Below are positions 57,380-64,000 of a DNA stretch of 64,000 nucleotides, in pieces. Each line of letters begins with the position of its first letter. Position 1 is the stretch's first letter. The notes beneath the pieces are model-generated. The model did not search any database and was not told the DNA's origin. It was given only the letters and a program-made list of their open reading frames with translations. The position numbers were made by a program, and so were the translations under genes. The DNA is from Mytilinidion resinicola (taxonomy: Eukaryota > Ascomycota > Dothideomycetes > Mytilinidiales > Mytilinidiaceae): NCBI RefSeq assembly GCF_010093595.1, contig NW_022985440.1:585215-649214 (forward strand), written 5' to 3'.

Positions 57380-59103
57380 ATGAAATTCGGCCACCAACTC
57401 AAACAAGTCCTCCAGGAAGAGTTTCCGCCCGCCTGGATCGATCAGGCTATAGGATACCAGCAGCTCAAAAAGTGCCTCCACAGGCTTGAAAAAGAGCTCT
57501 CCAGTTTCGGCCTTACGCCCGAGACCTTAAGGCAGCTCCTCCAGGAGGTCGAGGATCACAACACCCGCGCCGAGTCGGAGCTCGCCAGCCAAACAGAAGC
57601 CCTCGCTAGGGAAGAACAAATCGAGAAGCCGTTTGAATACATCCTCACTCCTGAGGCAAGAGCGGAGCAAGATCTACGGGATGCTGCTAACAGTGATGAA
57701 AAGGCACCCGAAAATACCTTCCATCCAAAGCTGCTCTTCACTGTCGATGTGGCCACGGGAGAACCTCTGAGTGCCAACCTATCGCCCGAGACCAGGTCTA
57801 AACTGCACCAACTTGCCTTGGAGAATGGTATCACCAACGTCCGCGTAACTGAAGTCACCGAGCTTGATGAAGCTGCTGCCAGCGGTTCTGGGACGGCCTC
57901 TGATGGAGCAAACCCGACCCAGGATCAAGTAGAGGCATCCGATGAAGACCCTCAGCGAAGCTCCTCAAACTCGTCTAGCGGGACGACCACGTCTCCAAGA
58001 GAACTGCGGATGATTGAAGTCCCACTGACCTCTGACTCGGAGTTCTTCTCCATGCTCACTACTCAGCTCTCTGGAATCGCGGAGTTGCAGTCCGTGGAAG
58101 AGAAGAGGCTTCATACCGTCATAATCCAGATTAGCCAGAAGATCAACAAGATCATCGAAGCCAACCCGGGCAAGAAGCGCGATATCAGGGACGTCGTACG
58201 ATGGAGACGGATTCTCAACTACTACACCGATTGCAACGTGTTCTTTGAGACCAAACCGAGCATGCGAGTAGTGGCACACACCGTGACCGAAGCCGAGAAG
58301 CAACTGCTGCAGTTCACCAACATGCTCAATAAAGAGAAGCTTACCAATTTCAAAAGCGAAGACAGTGAAGCAAGCGTCAATATGTTCTTGGAGCTCAACC
58401 AGGACTTACTCCAGACCCTCAAGTTCCAAGAAATCAACAACACTGCGATGTACAAGATCTTAAAGAGTGAGTAACACCAGTCTGGCTTAACCTCCTGCTT
58501 TCTTTTCTTGAGCGCTCAACTAAAATCTCACAGAATTCGACAAACGCACGGCCCTCGGCGTGAAAGCCACCTTTCCAAACAAGGTCCACATACCAGTTTT
58601 CACGGACGCTGTCGCAAAGGCAGTCTGCTACCAAGTCAACAAAGACGTAGTCGAAACCGTGCCCCGACTCAGCGACTACTCCTGCGCCATCTGCAGCGAT
58701 ATCCATTGGCGGCCTGTCCGATTAGAATGCGATCACGTAAGGCTTATCTACAGTACCAACTCCCGGATTACCTCCTTGTGCTGACCACCGCCGCGACATC
58801 CAGGTCTTCTGCATCAGATGCATGATCGTCATGCAACGAAATAAGCAGAGCAGGTGCCCCCTGTGCCGAAAAGAAGGCATCCTGGCGTTACATGACGGTA
58901 TGTTTCGAGCCTAGACCAAACCTCATTCCACTCTCCCCACAGTTCAACACTAATAACTCTTAGCCGATCTCGACGACGAAATGAAGAAGTTCCTCGAAAA
59001 GTGGTTCCCCGACGAAGTCACGCGGAAGCAGAAAGAGAATGAGTTCCTGGCTGGTGTCGACCAATACGGCGAGGCTTATAAGGCCAAGTGCATTGTCATG
59101 TAG
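57380..59103 (+). CDS. SPX-RING E3 ubiquitin ligase with C-terminal CaaX box
   Basis: Four exons: 57380-58466, 58534-58736, 58804-58897, 58964-59103; 507 residues. The SPX start is textbook (MKFGHQLKQVLQEEFPPAWI), with the second half of the domain at LHTVIIQISQKINKIIEANP and DVVRWRRILNYY; the two halves are separated by an acidic linker. The RING is CAICSDIHWRPVRLECDHVF, then CIRCM and CPLCR, made by three exons. SPX domains bind inositol pyrophosphates and report phosphate status; RING-bearing members are E3 ligases. The last four residues are CIVM, a CaaX farnesylation motif, which would tether the protein to a membrane; this is seen in sequence only. Confidence 0.92.
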
Positions 59104-59629
59104 TATACTCTTTTCCTTTTTCCTATTTGTACTTTCGTTTTTAGCTACAGGAGTTGTCCGTGGCTTTAGGCAATGCATTAGCTGGGGGATATACGATACC
59201 ATTGGGAGGATAGCTCTGCTGCTGGATATATGGGAGCAGGGCTGCAGGTAATTGCTAATTTGGCGTGAGGAAATACTTCCGGGCATCATGGTAGATAGCC
59301 GATGCGAATGGAATGTTTAATTCCGCGCTCTTGGAAATCACAGACCTCCAAGCTTTTGAGAACCCCAATTGAAGACCTTCGAAGTAACAGTAACGTCATG
59401 CCTGGTTTTCTGACTTCTGAGAAGCCATTCTCCGACCACTTAACCCGCAATATAAGCTACACTGATCCCGATGGTCGTGAAGACACAACAAGATATAAGA
59501 ACCCGAAAATACCCCAGATCCCCTACAGTGTAAACAGCAAACCCGATTAGGAACACAATAACACCCCAAGCGCCTACCATTCCTTCCACAGGTCTCCTAG
59601 ACCAGGCCAGATTCCGAGCCTCCTTTTGC
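59104..59629. other. Convergent 3' region
   Basis: 3' flanks of the SPX-RING gene and the HAD/RGG gene; nothing else seen. Confidence 0.5.
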
Positions 59630-61480
59630 TCAATACGCATTGTAAGGGCTATCGTCGTAGCTCGCATGTCCGAAGTTCTTATCCGTAACATCGTCCAAGC
59701 TCTTGTACTGCGACGGTCCGTTCCTCCCACGGCTCCTAGCGCCGCCTCCACCTCCACCGCCACCCCTTCCGTATCCCCCTCCTCTTCCGCCTCCACCCCC
59801 ACCTCTGCCGCCATAGCCCGGCCCACCCCTCTGTGGACCACGTCCACGGCTCTGATTCCCACCGCGGTAGTTCGCCGAGACACCACCCTGCCTCCTGTCT
59901 CCCTGCTCCCGCCGATCATTCCGCTCCCTCGGCTGCCACTCGCGCTCGCGGCCCTGCCCTTCCTCCTCCTCACGCGGATGTAGCCGCTTGCCCTTGCTCG
60001 GGAAGTAGCTCTCCCACTCGCTCTCGTCGCGCATCTCTGCCTCAACACGCAGCAGCACCTTCTCGCCGACGACGCTTTCAAACTCGAACGCCTTGTCGTC
60101 CGAGACGGGCTGCCAGTTCTGGATCCTGACCGCATCGGCGGGCTTCGCGCCGCGGCGGAGGGCAAGCACGACGGTGGGCGTAGGATTCTCGGAGTAGTAC
60201 CTTTGAGTAGAGGGAACGGGCTCGACACGCGCGGCCCAGAGGCGGTTTTCGAAGACGGAGATGCCGGAAACGCGCCAGAAGACCTTGTTGCCGATGCCGC
60301 CGACTTTGTCGAGGATGCTGTGGGGGCAGGGTTTGGGGGTGATGAGGATGCTGTTGGCAAGGAAGCGAACTTCGCCTTCGGGCATGTTGGGGGGAAGGTT
60401 GACGAGAGTGGTGAGTTTGTCGGTCATGGCGGGCGGGATCATGTAGCCAGTGTAGAAGACTGTGCGCTTGATCATGAGGGGGTGGGCGCCATGAGGACCG
60501 TTGCCTGCGCGGATGATGAGGTTGTGAGAGTTGATCATCTTTTGGACTTCGGCGACTTCGGTGACGGGGTCGAGGCTTGTAGCGTTCTCGGGGACTTGGA
60601 TAACTTCTGCTGTTATGGGTTTACGCGGGATAGGGCCATCTCCTGAACGTAGGGCCTTGTTGAAGCCGAAGAAGAAATCGCGGAATCCTTTGGTACTGTA
60701 GAGGAAATTAGCAAGGAGTGCAAGGAAGCTGTTGTGGGAGGATCCTTACTGCTTCGGCCGGTCTTCGTATATTCGAATCTCGTCCGCATCCTTGTAGGTG
60801 TACACGATATCACTCAGCAGTTCCTGCTTGAAATGCATGGTGCTCGAGAACCTCTGGTTAGCTGGACCTACAGCTGGCTTCAGGCAAACCATATCGAAAT
60901 TCAGTCTCTTACTTCGAACCATGCGCTTGATGAGTTCGCTAAAGCCGCTCTCGGATCTACCAGTGAGTAATACGGACAGCGCGTCTTTCTGCTGCATGGT
61001 GAGTTCGACCAAATTGACCTTCCAGCAGTTAGTCACATTCTCCATTTCGAGCTTCCGTTCATCGACGCACAATCTGTTCATTCCACCAGCCTTCCCATGC
61101 TCTTGCTTCCTCCTTGTCGGCGCCTTGGCCAGTTGCAGCCAGTATCGAGGCGTCATGCCACCATCCTCCGTTCACGAAGATATCTGGGGATCCTAGCTGT
61201 CCAATCGTAGGACCGTTCCAGAGTGACTTGTTGGGCAATGGGCTTGCAAAGACTATATACATAGCGTCAGCATTTGATGCTTGCGTCAGAGGTTGGAAGG
61301 AACGTACGCGTATTGTCGAAGTCATAGACGTGAACAGCCTTGATCTGTGATACATCTGTCGGCAGTTAGCAGGCTGTATTAGAACACTCATCCAGAACAC
61401 GAACTTGGTAAGTCCTTGTCATCACATGACCACCGCTTCAGTGCAGTGACGGTGTGGGTGACGCTTTTTCCATTGCTCAT
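59630..61480 (-). CDS. HAD-fold 'Swiss Army Knife RNA repair-like' protein with RGG tail
   Basis: Five exons: 61405-61480, 61308-61355, 61071-61252, 60750-61018, 59630-60695; 546 residues. The start MSNGKSVTHTVTALKRW is followed, across a 49-nt intron, by HAD motif I (VYDFDNTLF, Asp37 and Asp39), then NGGWWHD, AWEGWWNEQIV, motif II (LSVLLTGRSES), LKPAVGP and motif IV (RIYEDRPKH). This is the HAD_SAK_1 family, assumed to act as a phosphatase in RNA end repair. A second domain with ITPKPCPHS and WAARVEPVP follows, then a long Arg/Gly-rich tail (RGGNQSRGRGPQRGGPG, GYGRGGGGGGGG) typical of RNA binding. Five exons restore the family sequence without a break. The RNA role is inference. Confidence 0.88.
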
Positions 61481-61781
61481 GCCGTTTGGCGCGCCATGGG
61501 ATGCTGCGAGCATTCTTAGTGAACGAAAGTTATTCGAGGATGAGTAATGGCCGGCAGATGTCTTGCGAGTCTAGCAAGCATCCAAGAGCTCCAGAGCGCG
61601 ACAAAGTACTACAGAGAACTGGCTGTAGTCGTCACATCGGGGGGAGTCGCAGCTGAAGACCAGACAGAAGTGGCAGACGAGGTTGACGTTCAGTTCGCGA
61701 CTCTTGAAGCCCGTGCGCTCCCATGTATCTTTTCGCTTTTCGCCGCATCACCTCCGCCTCCTGCTCCCCCACCACCAGCAC
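61481..61781. promoter_or_regulatory. Shared divergent promoter region
   Basis: 301 bp between the starts of the HAD/RGG gene and the RING gene, both of whose promoters must overlap here. An upstream ATG at 61547 opens an unused 104-codon frame. Confidence 0.45.
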
Positions 61782-62852
61782 ATGGAGGACACTGCGAAGT
61801 TGATAACCAAGGAACCACAGCTACCAGTGCCAGTTCCCGCTGCTTCGCGAACAGAAGATAATTCAGAGACCTGTGTCATTTGCCTCTCCGCCATATCGGA
61901 GAGAGCCATTACGGTTCCTTGTAACCACTACAGCTTCGACTTCATTTGCCTTGTCAGCTGGTTGCAAGAACGGTCAGCATGTCCGCTTTGTAGGTGTATC
62001 ATTTCCATTTTGTTACTTTCCGAGTCCCCCTAATTGCTTAAAGGCAACACCGATGTCACCGAAGTCCAGTATGAATTCTATTCTCCTACCGACTACAAAA
62101 CATACACCATCCAGTCCACTCGGACCCCTAATCCCCATGGCGCCGCTACTCCTCTCCCACATAATCCTCAAAGCCGATCACATCCTACCAGACCGTTCCG
62201 CAGGCGCCAATACACCCCTCCAAACCCCGACACGGCCCTCCTAAAACGCCGCCACGTCTACAAACACTCTCTCTACTCCCTCCACGTCGGCAGCAACCGC
62301 ATCTCGCGCTACCAAAACCTCACGCCCGCCCTCATATCCAGTTCCCCGGACCTCCAGTCCCGCGCCCGCACTTGGATCCGCCGCGAGCTGCGCGTCTTCC
62401 CATACCTAAACCCGGCCCCAGAGCCTCACGAGCCACCCGCAAGCACCTCTAGCAGCAGCACCAGCACCACGCCCAGCGCCCGCCGCGCCTCCAACGCCGA
62501 GTTCCTCCTCTCCTACATCCTCGCGATCCTCAAGGCCATCGACCTCAAAGCCCCCTCCGGGCAGGCCGAAGACATGCTCGCCGAGTTCCTGGGCCGGCCG
62601 CACGCGCGGCTGTTCCTGCACGAGCTCGGCGCGTGGCTGCGCAGCCCGTACACGCGGCTCGAGGACTGGGATCGCAATGTGCAGTATGCGGAGCGGCTGC
62701 CGGAGCGGTTTGACGATAATGGCGTCGCGGTTGGAGGGGTGCGGCAAAGGGGGAAGAGAGGGATGTCGGTGGAGAGGAGCAGATCGCCGCGGCGAGAGGA
62801 GAGGGCGGCGTGGCGGGAGCGGCAGGCCGTGAGGCGGTATGCGCCGGATTGA
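61782..62852 (+). CDS. RING-finger protein (probable E3 ligase)
   Basis: Two exons, 61782-61989 and 62044-62852, with a 54-nt intron; 338 residues. The RING (C3HC4) lies near the N-terminus: [35 protein letters not shown] and CPLC, the last Cys being completed across the intron. Immediately after is [14 protein letters not shown], then [20 protein letters not shown] and a helical domain ([15 protein letters not shown]). The tail is Arg/Ser-rich ([15 protein letters not shown]). The layout (N-terminal RING, RS-like C-terminus) resembles the TOPORS-type nuclear ligases. Exon 2 is extremely GC-rich. The ATG at 61782 was chosen because upstream frames carry no motif. Confidence 0.8.
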
Positions 62853-63505
62853 AGGGGTAGGAGTGCGATTATGACATGAGGGAAAAAACAATATCCTGAG
62901 GGAGCATCTTCGGGCCCAGAGCCGCGTGGATGGGATGAGATGCGGCGGTAGAGTACCTGCTGCATCAGGGGCGCCGCTAGACCATCTATGACAGTAAACG
63001 TCGAGCCCCGTTGTACAAGTCGAAGCATGGCTAAAACACTCGGGACTACAGCGGCCTCTCTGACCAGTCCGAGGCCTTCAGATGAGACGAAAGCTGGAAG
63101 CTTCAACCGGCTCCCCTTCTCTAGGCCACGGCATTTTTGAAAAGACATGCCTTGTAGTCACAGTCAGTCTCTGTAACAATCGTAGACAAAGCGTTCCGCT
63201 ATGTATACCCCTATCACTTCACAGACTAGAACGTAGATAGAAGCAACCCTCCATTCCAGCTTTTGCAGCATTGTGTAGCTATTCTCAACTATTCTCAAAG
63301 TTGACGGAAAACCCAAATCTCTTGAGTCCGTGACTCAACTCATTGTATCTGCTCATCCCTCATCAAAGCCTAGTGCCTTTCAACATCAAATAAGCAAAGC
63401 AGGAAAAACCTCCTTAACGCCATCCGGTCATTCCTACAATAGACTCCACGCCATCGGCATCCCACAATCTCAATGGAGCAATTGCGAAGCCTGTGTTTCC
63501 CGACC
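62853..63505. other. Convergent 3' region
   Basis: 653 bp, 3' flanks of the RING gene and the SDS23-like gene. An open minus-strand frame here is a shadow of the RING exon 2. Confidence 0.5.
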
Positions 63506-64000
63506 TCACAATCCCCTCCCCCTGATAATCCCAGGTCCAGAGACCCCCCCGCTCGCGCTCCCCCGCCTCCCTATGACATCCACGCTTCCGCTCCGTGAGC
63601 TATCTATGCTCTTCCGCATGCTGCTACTCGAGCTGCGCCGGCGTGCTCTTCGCGTCTCGTCGGGGTCGTGCGGCTTCAATCCGCTGGCCTTTGCGAACAG
63701 GTTCAGGACATCCGTTAAGCTGACGACGCCGCACAGACGACCGGACATGCTGGCGCCTGTAATAGCAGAGGCAGAGATGGCGGGGGCAGGTTGAGCGGGT
63801 GGGTAGGTTGGCGAAGGGAAGGGTTGGTAGCTGCTTGCGGCGGATGGAAGGGGCGTGATGGGAGATGGGGGAACGAGGACGGCCGGGGTAGCGGCAGGAG
63901 TTGGGGGGCCTGAGGAGGCCGGAGAGGGTTGATCGACAATCCACATGCTGCGGTACATGTTAGTGATGTTATCTTGGTTTGGAAAAGGTGCATTTAGGGA
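63506..64000 (-). CDS. SDS23: SDS23-type CBS-domain protein, 3' end only
   Basis: The last exon runs from 63947 to the TAG at 63506; an intron before it ends CACTAACATGTACCGCAG, and the rest of the gene lies beyond 64000. The exon begins MWIVDQPSPASSGPP, passes a Pro/Ser/Thr-rich insert and ends the last CBS domain with GRLCGVVSLTDVLNLFAKAS. The tail RRARRRSSSSSMRKSIDSSR follows. This matches Sds23/Moc1, a conserved PP2A-inhibiting regulator of mitotic timing and nutrient response. The insert between WIVD and GRLCG is longer than I would expect, but remains in frame. Confidence 0.83.
   Translation of the reverse strand, partial: SLNAPFPNQDNITNMYRSMWIVDQPSPASSGPPTPAATPAVLVPPSPITPLPSAASSYQPFPSPTYPPAQPAPAISASAITGASMSGRLCGVVSLTDVLNLFAKASGLKPHDPDETRRARRRSSSSSMRKSIDSSRSGSVDVIGRRGSASGGVSGPGIIRGRGL

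Noticed and set aside
61356..61422. ATG at 61422 as start of the HAD gene, with an in-frame TAA downstream
   Set aside because: A 49-nt intron at 61356-61404 and the upstream ATG at 61480 restore the full family N-terminus, so there is no real nonsense codon.

Overview
The window is nuclear DNA of a filamentous ascomycete (Pezizomycotina; class not resolved). Introns are mostly 49-100 nt with GT-AG ends and CTAAC/CTGAC-like branch sites. The gene set includes HET and HeLo incompatibility-type domains, CFEM, fungal phenylalanine ammonia-lyase, DUF2458 and an APH-like kinase. Several relics carry C-to-T nonsense changes in the style of repeat-induced point mutation (RIP). I see no rRNA, tRNA or CRISPR array.

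Region 1 (1-9 kb) is an accessory, decayed island. It holds the 3' part of an APH-type kinase gene, a JmjC-like pseudogene, an APH relic that runs into a class I methyltransferase relic, and a HET-domain gene whose frame is broken by one TAG. Region 2 (9-14.4 kb) is a compact housekeeping block: a nucleolar SRP40-like protein, a small cysteine-rich membrane protein, a COX14-like mitochondrial protein and a DUF2458 protein. Region 3 (14.46-16.68 kb) is a complete piggyBac-type element with 20-bp inverted ends and a transposase frame carrying three TAG codons. Region 4 (18.3-24.7 kb) is a 2006-residue ZNFX1-like helicase with CCCH, NF-X1 and RZ zinc fingers. Region 5 (25-29.5 kb) has an F-box pseudogene with a tandemly duplicated 5' end, an MFS transporter, and a tandem array of about 140-bp units.

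Region 6 (30-46.5 kb) carries an RNPS1-like splicing factor, profilin, a HeLo/pseudokinase protein, a metallophosphoesterase, a CFEM surface protein, a LITAF-domain protein, a NAPE-PLD-like hydrolase, a second locus of the 140-bp repeat family, and a monocarboxylate-type MFS transporter. Region 7 (47.8-64 kb) carries a BTB-like protein, an omega-type GST, PAL, the JJJ1 J-protein, an SPX-RING ligase ending in a CaaX box, a HAD/'Swiss Army Knife' RNA-repair-like protein with an RGG tail, a RING protein, and the 3' end of an SDS23-type CBS protein.

Many genes form divergent pairs with 300-750 bp between starts. Spliced models were built by hand from frame continuity and splice consensus; each stated model closes to a whole number of codons. 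Functions rest on recognised motifs, not on database searches.
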